Shown here: positions 1 through 9,774 of the stretch, piece after piece | How positions within the stretch are numbered: the stretch's first letter is position 1 | Layout: each line of letters starts with the position of its first letter | Assembly (NCBI RefSeq): GCF_900078705.1 | Contig: NZ_FKIF01000006.1 | Span: forward strand, 992,001 to 1,056,000 | From: Bordetella ansorpii | GTDB taxonomy: Bacteria; Pseudomonadota; Gammaproteobacteria; Burkholderiales; Burkholderiaceae_B | DNA length: 64,000 bases | Reading direction: 5' to 3' | The notes under the pieces: model-generated | Database searches by the model: none | Told to the model about the DNA's origin: nothing | The model's input: the letters and a program-made list of their open reading frames with translations, nothing else | Program-made: the position numbers and the translations under genes

Positions 1-1
1 T

Positions 2-403
2 TCCATGATCGCCCGCAACGGCTCGGGCGGCGCCGGCAACGAACCCGTCGCCACGCCCATCGCCGAAGCCAGCAGCTCGCAGGCGGCGGTGCTGCCCGTG
101 GCGGCAAGCCTGCCGGTCACTGCGCCTGCGCGGCCGTTACCGCAGGCGGCGCCCGCGGTAACGGCCGCGGCGGGCGGGTTCTATCTGCAGTTGGGCGCCT
201 TTGGCCAGCAGGCCAATGCGCAATCGTTGGTCAACCGCATCAACACGCAGCTCGACGCGGGTACGCCGCCCGCCGTCATCGTGCAGACCAACCAGCTATA
301 CCGCGTGAAGATCGGCCCTTATCCCAACCGCGAAGCCGCGCTGGGCGCGGTACAGCAGGTATCTTCGCGCACCGGCATCCTGCCCACGCTGGCTGCGCAA
401 TAA
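2..403 (+). CDS. rlpA: RlpA-like septal ring lipoprotein, C-terminal SPOR part (5' truncated by window)
   Basis: Only the C-terminal part is in the window; the frame is open to the first bases, so the start lies upstream. An Ala/Pro-rich linker is followed by a SPOR domain over roughly the last 75 residues (beginning FYLQLGAFGQQANAQSL, with the RVKIGPYPNREAA strand near the end). SPOR domains bind denuded glycan at the division septum. A low-complexity linker plus terminal SPOR domain is typical of RlpA, a rare-lipoprotein lytic transglycosylase, but the catalytic double-psi barrel is not visible here. Other SPOR proteins such as DedD or FtsN cannot be excluded. Confidence 0.7.
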   Translation, partial: SMIARNGSGGAGNEPVATPIAEASSSQAAVLPVAASLPVTAPARPLPQAAPAVTAAAGGFYLQLGAFGQQANAQSLVNRINTQLDAGTPPAVIVQTNQLYRVKIGPYPNREAALGAVQQVSSRTGILPTLAAQ

Positions 404-479
404 AGACGCCCCCAACCGAGCCTTCGGCTGGCGGTCCAGCTCGCGGTGCGCCGGCCGCTCGGATCCGCCAGGCAAGAAC

Positions 480-1049
480 CTACCAGGGCAGTTCGGCCTG
501 CGCGTTCGATGTGCGGCGCGTGCGGGCATCGGGCCCGACATAGCGGTGCCCCTCGTGCGCCAACAGTTCGCGCTTGCGCGCCAGGCCGCTGCTGAAGCCG
601 GTGAGCGACGTGTCGTGGCCGATCACGCGATGGCACGGAATGAAGATCACCAGCGGATTGCGGCCCACGGCGCCGCCCATCGGCCGCACGGCCTTGGGCC
701 TGCCGATGCGGCGCGCCAGGTCGCCGTAGCTGACCAGCTCGCCGAATTCGAGCTCGATGAGCGCACGCCACACCTGACGCTGGAAATCGGTGCCGATCGG
801 GCGCATGGGCACGTCGAAACGCTGCCGCTGGCCCGCGAACCATTGCGCCAGTTCCTCTTCGGCCTGGCGCAGCACCGGCGCAGTTTCGCACTGCCAGTGC
901 GCAGGCGCGGGCTCGTCGTCGCGGGCCAGGAAACTGGCTTCGCACAGGGCATCCTCTTTGCTGACCAGGCGCAGCGTGCCCAGCGGCGTGGCAATGTCCT
1001 GGTAGCGGTAGCGGCCCTGCACGTCGCCGGCGGCCTGCTTCTGCCTCAT
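480..1049 (-). CDS. ogt: methylated-DNA--[protein]-cysteine S-methyltransferase
   Basis: This suicide DNA-repair protein removes O6-methyl from guanine (and O4-methyl from thymine) onto its own cysteine. The 189-residue protein has the active-site motif IPCHRVIG with the acceptor Cys at about residue 139, preceded by the wHTH region (FQRQVWRAL...VSYGDLARRIGRPKAVR) that flips the base. The length fits a stand-alone Ogt rather than an Ada fusion. Its start overlaps the stop of rsmI by four bases (ATGA), so the two are co-transcribed and translationally coupled. The family call is secure. Confidence 0.93.
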   Translation of the reverse strand: MRQKQAAGDVQGRYRYQDIATPLGTLRLVSKEDALCEASFLARDDEPAPAHWQCETAPVLRQAEEELAQWFAGQRQRFDVPMRPIGTDFQRQVWRALIELEFGELVSYGDLARRIGRPKAVRPMGGAVGRNPLVIFIPCHRVIGHDTSLTGFSSGLARKRELLAHEGHRYVGPDARTRRTSNAQAELPW

Positions 1050-1990
1050 GCCTGCTGCTCCTTGCGCGCCAGGGCACGGTTGTACAGCTTGTCGCGCGGC
1101 AGGCCGGTGACGCGCGCGGCCACGCGGGCGGCATCGCGCACCGACAGGCTTTCCAGCAAGGCGTCCAGCAGCGTGTCGGTCTGCGGGTCCATGTCGGCGG
1201 CTTCTTCGTCATCGACCGCCGTCACGACGGCCTCGTGGACGATCAGCACGAATTCGCCCTGGCCGCGATGGGAATCGGCGGCCAGCCATTCGGCGGCCTC
1301 GCCCAGCGGCACGGTCGCGATCTCTTCGAAGCGCTTGGTCAGTTCGCGCGCCACGGTCAGGCGGCGCGACGGCCCGCAGACTTCCAGCAGATCGGCCAGG
1401 GTGGCGGCCAGCCGGTGCGGCGACTCGAACATCAGCACCGGCGCGGGCAACGCGCACCAGCTGCGCAGCCAGCGTTGCCGCGCCGTGGCCTTGGGCGGCG
1501 CGAAACCGGCGAAGGCATAGGCAGGGTTTTCGTCGGAGGTGGCGCCGCTGCCCATCAGGGCGGCGATGACCGCGCTGGGACCCGGAATCGGCACCACGTT
1601 GTAGCCAGCCTCGCGCGCGGCGCGCACCACCCGCGCGCCGGGATCGCTGACGGCGGGCGCACCCGCATCGGACACCAGCGCCACGCGCTGGCCTTGCGCC
1701 AGGCGCTCGCAGATGGCTTGCGCGGCGGCGGCCTCGTTGTGGCGGTGGGCGGCCATCAGCGGCGTGGAAATGCCCCAGGCGTCCAGCAGGGTGCGGCTGG
1801 CGCGGGTGTCCTCGGCCGCGATCACGTCGGCGCGGGCCAGGGCCTGCCAGGCCCGCAGGCCCAGGTCGCCCAGATTGCCGATGGGCGTGGCCACCACGTA
1901 CAACGTGGCCTCGGGCCAGTGCTGGGCGGCGACGCGCTCGGCCACCCGGCGCCAGGCATCGCCCGCCACGGGTGAGACATCTTGATTCAT
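1046..1990 (-). CDS. rsmI: 16S rRNA (cytidine(1402)-2'-O)-methyltransferase
   Basis: RsmI methylates the ribose of C1402 in the decoding centre of 16S rRNA, using SAM. The 314-residue protein has the family motifs: VVATPIGNLGDLGLRA after a ~30-residue N-terminal extension, ALVSDAGAPAVSDPGARVV, and PIPGPSAVIAALMGSG in the SAM-binding tetrapyrrole-methylase-type fold. The C-terminal helical segment (LSVRDAARVAARVTGLPRDKLYNRAL) is typical of the family. It lies divergently from yraN, as in Escherichia coli where rsmI (yraL) precedes lpoA-yraN-diaA-dolP; no lpoA lies between here. Confidence 0.95.
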   Translation of the reverse strand: MNQDVSPVAGDAWRRVAERVAAQHWPEATLYVVATPIGNLGDLGLRAWQALARADVIAAEDTRASRTLLDAWGISTPLMAAHRHNEAAAAQAICERLAQGQRVALVSDAGAPAVSDPGARVVRAAREAGYNVVPIPGPSAVIAALMGSGATSDENPAYAFAGFAPPKATARQRWLRSWCALPAPVLMFESPHRLAATLADLLEVCGPSRRLTVARELTKRFEEIATVPLGEAAEWLAADSHRGQGEFVLIVHEAVVTAVDDEEAADMDPQTDTLLDALLESLSVRDAARVAARVTGLPRDKLYNRALARKEQQA

Positions 1991-2076
1991 CGCAAAGCTT
2001 CGCGGCAGTCGGAAGTGTGCCAGTGTAGCCCTTCATGCCTGGCCGGCACGCGCGGCGGGCGTCCTGTTTCCCTTGC

Positions 2077-2610
2077 ATGCACCTGGACATGGCCGACGAT
2101 ACGATCCCGCTCTCCTCCGATCCCGACACGCTGGCCTACACCCTGGCGGCCGCCCGGCGCGGCAAACGGCGGCGCCGGCCCAGCGGCTCGCGCATGCCTC
2201 GCGCCGCGGCCAAGAACGAACCGCGCCTGTCGCCCTCGCAGCGGCGTGGCCTGGCCTTCGAGGACGACGCCCTGGAACTGCTTGCCGGACACGGCCTGCA
2301 GCCGGTGGCCCGCAACCTGCGCGCCTCGCCCGGCGAGATCGACCTGGCGCTGCGCGACGGCGACACGCTGGTGCTGGTCGAGGTGCGGGCGCGCGGCAAT
2401 GGCCGCTACGGCGGCGCGGGGGCCAGCATCGACCGCGCCAAGCAGCGCCGCCTGGCCCGGGCCGCGGCCTTGCTGCTGCCCAGGCTGGCCGAGCGGCACT
2501 GGAACGGCCGCATCCCGCCCGTGCGTTTCGATGCCGTGCTGTTCGATGGCGACGCGCGACCCCAATGGGTGCGCGCGGCCTTCAGCATCGACGACGGGAT
2601 GGTGAGATAA
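2077..2610 (+). CDS. yraN: YraN family (UPF0102) putative endonuclease-like protein
   Basis: The protein has the UPF0102 core: GLAFEDDALELLAGHGLQPV, then ARNLRASPGEIDLALRDGDTLVLVEVRAR, with the E-I-D-L and V-E-V acidic residues of a PD-(D/E)XK nuclease-like fold, and RYGGAGASIDRAKQRRL. Biochemical function is not established for the family. The N-terminus is uncertain: ATGs lie at 2035, 2077 and 2089 and none has a convincing Shine-Dalgarno sequence. A basic, low-complexity segment (RRGKRRRRPSGSR) precedes the core. The stop overlaps the start of the next gene by one base (TAATG), implying coupling with diaA. Confidence 0.85.
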   Translation: MHLDMADDTIPLSSDPDTLAYTLAAARRGKRRRRPSGSRMPRAAAKNEPRLSPSQRRGLAFEDDALELLAGHGLQPVARNLRASPGEIDLALRDGDTLVLVEVRARGNGRYGGAGASIDRAKQRRLARAAALLLPRLAERHWNGRIPPVRFDAVLFDGDARPQWVRAAFSIDDGMVR

Positions 2611-3212
2611 TGCGCGCCATGGATATGACCTCCCGGATGACGTCGCACTTCCGCGACGCGATCGGCCTGTTCGAACAAAGCATGCACACCCTGGCGGAAC
2701 CGCTTTCCGCCGGTGTCGACCTCATGTTCTCGGCCCTGGCCAACAATGGCCGGATTTTGGCCTGTGGCAATGGCGGCTCCGCCGCCGACGCGCAGCATTT
2801 CATCGCCGAACTGGTCGGCCGCTTCGAGCGCGAACGACTGCCGCTGGCCGGCATCACGCTCAGCGCCGATACCTCCATCCTGACGGCGGTAGGCAACGAT
2901 TACGGTTTCGACGAAGTCTTCGAGCGCCAGGTCAGCGCGCTGGGCCAGCACGGCGACATCCTGGTGGCCCTGTCCACCAGCGGCAACTCGCCCAACGTGG
3001 TGCGCGCCATCGAAGCCGCCCGCGACCGCGAGATGCACGTCATCGCCCTGACCGGCAAGGGCGGCGGCGTGATCGGGGAACTGATGACACCGCAGGACGT
3101 CCATCTCTGTGTGCCACATGACCGCACCATGCGCATCCAGGAAGTCCACGGACTGTTGCTGCATGCGCTGTGCGACGGCATCGATGCCCTCTTGCTTGGA
3201 GACACCGAATAA
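2610..3212 (+). CDS. diaA: SIS-domain protein, DiaA / GmhA-type phosphoheptose isomerase
   Basis: A 200-residue single SIS domain with the sugar-phosphate signature ACGNGGSAADAQHFIAELVGRFERER and LSTSGNSPNVVRAIEAA. By sequence it could be GmhA (sedoheptulose-7-phosphate isomerase for LPS heptose) or DiaA, the DnaA-binding initiation factor; the two families are close. Context favours DiaA: it sits between yraN and a BON-domain lipoprotein as in the E. coli yraN-diaA-dolP operon. The ATG at 2610 overlaps the yraN stop; in-frame ATGs at 2619 and 2625 are alternatives. It ends one base into the start codon of the downstream gene. Confidence 0.85.
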   Translation: MRAMDMTSRMTSHFRDAIGLFEQSMHTLAEPLSAGVDLMFSALANNGRILACGNGGSAADAQHFIAELVGRFERERLPLAGITLSADTSILTAVGNDYGFDEVFERQVSALGQHGDILVALSTSGNSPNVVRAIEAARDREMHVIALTGKGGGVIGELMTPQDVHLCVPHDRTMRIQEVHGLLLHALCDGIDALLLGDTE

Positions 3213-3964
3213 TGACGAACGCCACCGCCGCTTCCCGTGCTTGCCTGCTGGCCACCGTGCTGGCCTGCGCCGTGGCCCTGCCCGGCTGCGTCCCGCTGGT
3301 CCTGGGCGGCGCCGCCGCCACCACCGCCGTGGTCGCCACCGACCGGCGCACCACGGGCATCCAGCTCGAAGACCAGAACATCGCCCTGAAGGCCCAGAAC
3401 CAGATCGGGCAGAAGCTGGGCGACGCGGCCCGCATCAACGCCACCTCGTACGAAGGCCGCGTCCTGCTGACCGGCGACGTGCCCTCCGAAGCCGCCAAGG
3501 CCGAAGCCACGTCCATTGCGCAGCGCGTCGAGCACGTCAAGACGGTCTACAACCAATTGACGGTCGGCCCTGCCGCCTCGCTGGGTACGCGCAGCAACGA
3601 TTCCTGGCTCAGCTCCAAGGTCCATGCCTCGCTGCTGAACGCGCGCTACGTGCCTTCCAGCACCATCACCGTCACCACTGACCGCAGCGTGGTCTACCTG
3701 ATGGGCAAGGTCACCAAGATCGAGGGCGACTACGCCGCCTCCACGGTCTCCGGCGTGAGCGGCGTGGCCAAGGTGGTCAAGCTGTTCAACATCATCAGCC
3801 GCGAAGAGGCCGTGCGCCTGTCCGGCGGCGCCAATGACCAGGTCGAACCGAACAAATCCGGCTCGGCCGAACCCTCCGCCCCCGTCGCCCCCATCGAAGA
3901 CAGCGGCACGTCAGCCACCAGCGTCGATACTGGCGGTTCGATGCAAACCATGCCCATCAAATGA
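3212..3964 (+). CDS. dolP: dual BON-domain outer-membrane lipoprotein, DolP (YraP) family
   Basis: The 250-residue protein starts with a lipoprotein signal peptide ending in ALPGC, with Cys at residue 26. Two BON domains follow: residues ~60-125 (INATSYEGRVLLTGDVPSEA) and ~135-205 (ITVTTDRSVVYLMGKVTKIEG). DolP maintains outer-membrane integrity at the division site and binds anionic phospholipid. A Ser/Pro/Ala-rich tail of about 45 residues makes it longer than E. coli DolP. The start is set by the one-base overlap with diaA (TAATGA region at 3211-3214); the stop overlaps the next start by four bases. Confidence 0.9.
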   Translation: MTNATAASRACLLATVLACAVALPGCVPLVLGGAAATTAVVATDRRTTGIQLEDQNIALKAQNQIGQKLGDAARINATSYEGRVLLTGDVPSEAAKAEATSIAQRVEHVKTVYNQLTVGPAASLGTRSNDSWLSSKVHASLLNARYVPSSTITVTTDRSVVYLMGKVTKIEGDYAASTVSGVSGVAKVVKLFNIISREEAVRLSGGANDQVEPNKSGSAEPSAPVAPIEDSGTSATSVDTGGSMQTMPIK

Positions 3965-4452
3965 AAAAGATCATTCTCGCCCTGGCCGTGGTGGTGGCCG
4001 CCGGTATCGGCGGCTGGTTCGTCATGCGCCCCGCCCCCACCGCCCCCGACGTCACGTTCACCATGATCGACGGCAAGCAGGTCAGCATGCAGGACCTGCG
4101 CGGCAAGGTCGTGCTGGTCAAGTTCTGGGCCACCAGTTGCGTCACCTGCGTGAAGCAGATGCCGGAAACCATCAAGGCCTACAACGAGTACGCCCCCAAG
4201 GGTTACGAGGCCGTGGCGGTGGCCATGTCCTACGATCCGGCCAACTACGTGCTGAACTTCGCCGAAAGCCGCAAGCTGCCCTTCCCGGTGGCGCTGGACA
4301 GCAAGGGCGACGTGGCCCGCGCCTTCGGCGACGTGCGCCTCACGCCCACCGCCTTCCTGATCGACAAGCAGGGGCGCATCATCAAGCGCTACCTGGGCGA
4401 GTACGACGTAGCGGAATTCCATTCCACCGTCGAGAAGGCGCTGGCGGGCTGA
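3961..4452 (+). CDS. TlpA/ResA-like membrane-anchored thiol:disulfide oxidoreductase
   Basis: The 163-residue protein has one N-terminal hydrophobic anchor (residues 4-22) then a thioredoxin fold facing the periplasm. The redox motif is C60-V-T-C63 in the context KFWATSCVTCVKQMPE; the cis-Pro strand is LTPTAFLIDKQGRI. The CxxC with the TlpA-type central insert places it in the TlpA/ResA/AhpC-TSA group, which reduces or delivers thiols to periplasmic clients such as cytochrome c maturation substrates; the client here is unknown. Its ATG overlaps the dolP stop (ATGA), so it ends the yraN-diaA-dolP operon. Confidence 0.88.
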   Translation: MKKIILALAVVVAAGIGGWFVMRPAPTAPDVTFTMIDGKQVSMQDLRGKVVLVKFWATSCVTCVKQMPETIKAYNEYAPKGYEAVAVAMSYDPANYVLNFAESRKLPFPVALDSKGDVARAFGDVRLTPTAFLIDKQGRIIKRYLGEYDVAEFHSTVEKALAG

Positions 4453-4481
4453 GCGCGCCGCGCTTGAACGATGGCGTGGAC

Positions 4482-4507
4482 AAAGGACCCTGCGGGGTCC
4501 TTTGCTT
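4482..4507. terminator. intrinsic terminator between convergent operons
   Basis: A 9-bp perfect hairpin (AAAGGACCC, loop TGCG, GGGTCCTTT) is followed by GCTTTT. It lies between the stop of the thioredoxin-like gene and the stop of metQ on the other strand. The stem's own A/T ends make it usable in both directions. Confidence 0.85.
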
Positions 4508-4522
4508 TTGCCGCCTCGGGAA

Positions 4523-5320
4523 TCAGAACGCCGGAACGACGGCGCCCTTGTACTTCTCGACGATGAACTTCTTGACGGCCTCGGAGTGCAGGGCCTGCAC
4601 CAGTTTCTTGATGGCCGGGGCGTCCTTGTTGTCTTCGCGGGTGACCACGATGTTGGCGTACGGAGAATCCGACCCCTCGATGAACAACGCGTCGCGCGTG
4701 GGCACCAGGCCGGCCTCCAGGGCGTAGTTGGTGTTGATCAGGGCCAGGTCGACGTCGCCCAGGGCGCGCGGCAGGATGGCGGCCTCGAGTTCGCGGAACT
4801 TCAGCTTGCGCGGATTCTCGGCGACGTCCAGCGACGTGGCCGTGATGTTCGACGGATCCTTCAGCTTGATCAGGCCCTGCTTCTGCAGCAGCAGCAGCGC
4901 GCGGCCGCTGTTGGACGGATCGTTCGGAATGGCCACGGTGGCGCCTTCCTTCAGTTCGGACACGGCCTTGATGCGCTTGGAGTAGGCGCCGAAGGGTTCG
5001 ACGTGAACCAGCGCCACCGGCACCAGCTTGGCGCCGCGGTCTTTGTTGAAGGTGTCCAGATAGGGCTTGTGCTGGAAGAAGTTGGCGTCCAGCTCCTTGT
5101 CGGCCAGTTGCAGGTTGGGCTGCACGTAGTCGCTGAACACCTTGATGTCCAGGTTCACGCCTTCCTTGGCCAGCACGGGCTTGACCACTTCCAGGATCTC
5201 GGCGTGCGGCACCTGGGTGGCGCCCACGACCAGCTTCTGGGCCTGCGCCGTTGCGGAAACACCGAAGGCCAGGCCGACGGACGACGCGAGCACCAGGGCG
5301 CGCAGAAAATTGAAACGCAT
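4523..5320 (-). CDS. metQ: MetQ/NlpA family D-methionine ABC transporter substrate-binding protein
   Basis: The 265-residue protein has a Sec signal peptide (VLASSVGLAFGVSATAQAQ) and the NlpA-family fold: VVGATQVPHAEILEVVKP near the mature N-terminus, YVQPNLQLADKELDANFFQH, and GATVAIPNDPSNSGRALLLLQ. This family captures methionine for the MetNI ABC transporter. No lipobox Cys is visible at the cleavage region, so this copy seems to be soluble periplasmic. No metN or metI lies next to it here, so it is either a solitary receptor or its partners are elsewhere. It is transcribed alone, leftwards. Confidence 0.9.
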   Translation of the reverse strand: MRFNFLRALVLASSVGLAFGVSATAQAQKLVVGATQVPHAEILEVVKPVLAKEGVNLDIKVFSDYVQPNLQLADKELDANFFQHKPYLDTFNKDRGAKLVPVALVHVEPFGAYSKRIKAVSELKEGATVAIPNDPSNSGRALLLLQKQGLIKLKDPSNITATSLDVAENPRKLKFRELEAAILPRALGDVDLALINTNYALEAGLVPTRDALFIEGSDSPYANIVVTREDNKDAPAIKKLVQALHSEAVKKFIVEKYKGAVVPAF

Positions 5321-5376
5321 GATGGGTAGCCTCTCTCGTTATGGGTATGAACGAATTGTGACGCGCGTTTGCGTAA

Positions 5377-6473
<1,097 letters not shown>

Positions 6474-6474
<1 letters not shown>

Positions 6475-7220
6475 TGCTGGCACGCAGGCATTTGCTGCGG
6501 CCCGCGGCGCGTCAGCGCCGCAGCCGCCGCGTGGCCACGGGCGCCCCGCAGCGCCTGTGGCTGTTCGACCTGGACAACACGCTGCACGACACCTCCCACG
6601 CCATCTTCCCGCGCATCGACCGGGGCATGACCGAGGCGGTGTCCGAAGCGCTGGGCGTCGACATCGACGAAGCCAACCTGCTGCGCCAGAAATACTGGAA
6701 GCGCTATGGCGCCACGGTCATCGGCCTGGTGCGCCACCACGGCGTCGACCCCCACGAATTCCTGCTGCGCAGCCACAGCTTCGACGTCGCGCCGCTGATC
6801 CGCGCCGAGCGCGGCCTGGCGCAGCGCCTGCGCAGCCTGCCCGGCCGCAAGGTGCTGCTGACCAACGCGCCCTTCCACTATGCCCGGGCGGTCTTGCGCC
6901 ACCTGGGCATCCTGCAGCAGTTCGACAGCCTGTGGGCCATCGAACACATGCGCCTGCAAGGCGAGTTCCGGCCCAAACCGTCCGTCGCCCTGATGCGCTA
7001 CGTCCTGGCGCGCGAAGGCGTGCCGGCGTCACGGACCGTGCTGGTGGAAGACACCCTGGCCAACCTGCGCGGCGCGCGGCAGGCCGGCGTGCGCACGGTG
7101 CATGTTTACCATCCGGGCACCCCGTTTGCGAAAGCCGCGCGCAGCCGTCCAAGTTATGTCGACTTACGAGTAAACTCGATTCGCGACCTGCTGCTGCGCC
7201 GCCGCCCCCTGCGCGGATGA
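6474..7220 (+). CDS. HAD-superfamily hydrolase, pyrimidine 5'-nucleotidase-like
   Basis: The 248-residue protein has HAD motif I at residues ~30-38 (LWLFDLDNTLHD; nucleophile D32, acid/base D34), a helical cap, motif II VLLTNAP, motif III Lys in RPKPS, and motif IV VEDTLANLRGA. The pattern resembles the SDT1/PPN-type HAD subfamily that dephosphorylates pyrimidine nucleotides; the true substrate is unknown. Translation is coupled to argB (TGATG). The argB-HAD-slmA order recurs in related betaproteobacteria as far as recalled. A TTG at 6471 is an alternative start, and about 25 basic residues precede the fold. Confidence 0.85.
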
Positions 7221-7268
7221 GCGCAGGCCGGCTTTCCATCCACCGCCCACTAATTACAGGCCCCACCC

Positions 7269-7850
7269 ATGGCCAGCAAACCCGGCGAAAGAAAGCACCA
7301 GATCCTGCAGATGCTGGCTGAGATGCTGGAACAGCCGCACGCTTCGCGCATCACCACGGCCGCCCTGGCGGCTCGCCTGCAGGTGTCCGAAGCCGCGCTG
7401 TACCGGCATTTCGCCAGCAAGGCCCAGATGTTCGAGGGCCTGATCGAATTCATCGAGACCAGCATCTTCACCCTGGTCAACCAGATCGGCGCCACCGAGC
7501 CCGACGGCCTGTCGCAGGCGCGCAAGACCCTCGGCATGCTGCTGGCCTTCTCCGAACGCAACCGCGGCATGACGCGCGTGCTGACGGGCGATGCCCTGGT
7601 CACCGAGGACAACCGGCTGCAGGAACGCATCAACCACGTCAACGACCGCATCGAGGCCACGCTGAAACAATGCCTGCGAAACGCGGTCAGCGAATCCGCC
7701 CTGCCCGCCGACACCAACGTGGCGGCGCACGCCAGCCTGCTGACCCATTTCGTGATGGGCCGCTGGCTGCGGTACGCCCAAAGCGGCTGGCGGGTGACGC
7801 CCACGGCCCATCTGGACGAACAGTTGCGCATCGTGCTGGGCCAGGCCTGA
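7269..7850 (+). CDS. slmA: nucleoid occlusion factor SlmA (TetR family)
   Basis: SlmA is a DNA-binding protein that blocks FtsZ assembly over the nucleoid. The 193-residue protein opens KPGERKHQILQMLAEMLE and has the TetR HTH ITTAALAARLQVSEAALYRHFASKAQMFEGL at residues ~27-58, near identical in pattern to E. coli SlmA (Ttk). The C-terminal ligand/FtsZ-binding domain is all helical (LGMLLAFSERNRGMTRVLTGDALV). It lies 48 bases after the HAD gene on the same strand and ends at a strong hairpin. Confidence 0.92.
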   Translation: MASKPGERKHQILQMLAEMLEQPHASRITTAALAARLQVSEAALYRHFASKAQMFEGLIEFIETSIFTLVNQIGATEPDGLSQARKTLGMLLAFSERNRGMTRVLTGDALVTEDNRLQERINHVNDRIEATLKQCLRNAVSESALPADTNVAAHASLLTHFVMGRWLRYAQSGWRVTPTAHLDEQLRIVLGQA

Positions 7851-7868
7851 CAGGCGCTGCCCGGAATG

Positions 7869-7896
7869 CGCAATGGCGCCTCGCGGCGCCATTGCG
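7869..7896. terminator. hairpin terminator between slmA and the convergent DASS transporter gene
   Basis: A 12-bp perfect stem (CGCAATGGCGCC / GGCGCCATTGCG) has the loop TCGC. It is followed by GCTTTC on the + strand. The position between two convergent stop codons fits a shared terminator, though the T-run is weak. Confidence 0.65.
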
Positions 7897-7926
7897 GCTT
7901 TCAGGCGGGAGGCGCTGCGTGCCCCA

Positions 7927-9432
7927 TCACCAGATGCCCAGCAGCTTCCACCACATCACGCCCAGCACGGCATAGATGACGAGCTCGATCACGCACATGA
8001 CGAAGCCCACGCGCCACCATGTGCCCAGCGTGACGTAGCCGCTGCCGAAGATGATGGGCGAGGTGCCCGTGGCATAGTGGGTCAGCGTCATCATGATGGT
8101 GGAGCCCGCCACCATCATCAACAGGAACGGCGTCAGGTACTGCGGCGGCACCAGGGCCGCGCCCACGGTCAGGAAGGCCAGCATCATGGCGCTGATGTGC
8201 GCGGTCGTGCTGGCGAAGAAGTAGTGGGAGAAGACGAACAGCAGCACCAGCAGCGCGGCCGCCGCCTCCCAGCCCAGACCGGCCGACACGATGCCGTTCT
8301 TCAGCAGGGCCGAGAACCAGGCGATGACGCCGGTCTTGTTCAGTTGCTCGGCCATCATGACCAGTGCGCCGAACCAGATCAGCGTATCCCAGGCGCTCTT
8401 CTCGGACAGCACGTCGTCCCAATCGATCGTGCCCGTGATGATGAGGATGAACAGGCCGACGAAGGCGACCACGGTGGGATCCAGCGTGAAGGCCGGACCG
8501 AACACCATGGCGGGCAGGTTGGCCCACAGCACCAGCAGGATGCCGAAGGTGCCGATCATGACCCGTTCGCCGCCCGACAGCGGCCCCATGCGCTGCAATT
8601 CGGTGCGGGCGTAATCCACCGCATCCGGCGTGGCCTTCACCTCGGGCGGCGCCAGCACCGACAGCAGCAGCGGCATCAGCAGCAGGCAGGTCAGGCCGGG
8701 CAGCAGCATGCACAGCGCCCAGGTGGTCCAGGACAGGTGCAGGCTTTGATTGGTGACCCGCGCGACGTAGTCGACCACCAGCGGGTTGGGCGCCGTGGCG
8801 GTGATGAACATGCCCGACGTGATGGTGTTGGCGTGCATGTTGACCAGCGACAGATAGGTGCCCATCTTGCGCTCGGTGCCCTTGGCCGGATCGGAGCCGA
8901 AGGCGCTGGCGATCGCCTTCATGATGGGATGCACGATGCCGCCGCCGCGCGCGGTGTTGCTGGGCGTGAACGGCGCGAGCACCAGTTCGCACACCGCCAG
9001 GCCGTAGCCGATGCCCACGGTCTTGCGCCCCAGGCGCGAGATGAACATCAGGCCGATGCGCTGGCCCAGCCCGGTCTTCTTCAGGCCGCGCGACACCAGG
9101 ATCGCCACGACGATCAGCCAGATCAGGGGATTGGCCAGGCTGGACAGCGCATCGGCGATGGCGCCCTTGGACGAGGTGGAAGTGACTTGCGACAGCGCCA
9201 CGATGGTCATGGCCATCATCGCCATGACGCCGATGGGCATCACCTTCAGGATGATCGCCAGGATGGTGGTGAGGAAGATGGCCACCAGCGCCCAGGCCTT
9301 GGGCGTCAGCCCGTCGGGCACGGGCAACAGCAGCATGAAGACCAGGAAGACCGTGGTGATGGCCGCGGGAACCAGGCGAAACGGCACGCTTTGCTGGAAA
9401 TAGGCAAGCACGGCCTTCAGCCGATCGGGCAT
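7927..9432 (-). CDS. DASS family dicarboxylate/anion:sodium symporter (CitT / 2-oxoglutarate-malate translocator type)
   Basis: The 501-residue protein has about a dozen hydrophobic segments and DASS signatures: PFTPSNTARGGGIVHPI and HANTITSGMFITATAPNP (the two SNT/TNT-type substrate loops), and STTAHISAMMLAFLTVG in the second half. These carriers move citrate, succinate, malate or 2-oxoglutarate, or tartrate across the inner membrane. Substrate cannot be read from sequence. The ATG at 9432 has AAGGA nine bases upstream; the frame continues to 9576 without a better start. It stands alone, convergent with slmA. Confidence 0.9.
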   Translation of the reverse strand: MPDRLKAVLAYFQQSVPFRLVPAAITTVFLVFMLLLPVPDGLTPKAWALVAIFLTTILAIILKVMPIGVMAMMAMTIVALSQVTSTSSKGAIADALSSLANPLIWLIVVAILVSRGLKKTGLGQRIGLMFISRLGRKTVGIGYGLAVCELVLAPFTPSNTARGGGIVHPIMKAIASAFGSDPAKGTERKMGTYLSLVNMHANTITSGMFITATAPNPLVVDYVARVTNQSLHLSWTTWALCMLLPGLTCLLLMPLLLSVLAPPEVKATPDAVDYARTELQRMGPLSGGERVMIGTFGILLVLWANLPAMVFGPAFTLDPTVVAFVGLFILIITGTIDWDDVLSEKSAWDTLIWFGALVMMAEQLNKTGVIAWFSALLKNGIVSAGLGWEAAAALLVLLFVFSHYFFASTTAHISAMMLAFLTVGAALVPPQYLTPFLLMMVAGSTIMMTLTHYATGTSPIIFGSGYVTLGTWWRVGFVMCVIELVIYAVLGVMWWKLLGIW

Positions 9433-9774
9433 AACGAATTCCTTGCGAAGACAGGGTGCGGGGCGCCGGGTGTCAGCGCCGCCTGGACACCCGGATCGAG
9501 CGGGAATACCCCCGCCTCGGTGAAGTTCGTCGTACAGTCGAGAAACATTATCTGGCACACGTCCGACGCAGCGCAAGACGATCGCGGAACGACCGTCCAG
9601 CCACGTGGCAAGGCTACGTGAAAGAGCCGCTCTCCACCTTGATCCTGGTCAAGCCGCAGGCGCGCCAACCATGCCAGGCTGCCGGCCGCCGCGCCCTGGC
9701 GGCCGATCCGGGCGTGGCCGCGGGCGCGCTGGAAGAGTGATCGGGCAGGACCGCCGCGCCCAGGACGGGCGGCC
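9433..9774. other. intergenic stretch without a recognisable gene
   Basis: This 342-base gap between the DASS transporter start and the rodA stop holds no frame with family resemblance. It should contain the transporter promoter and the end of the rod-shape operon. No strong hairpin with a T-run was found. Confidence 0.5.
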
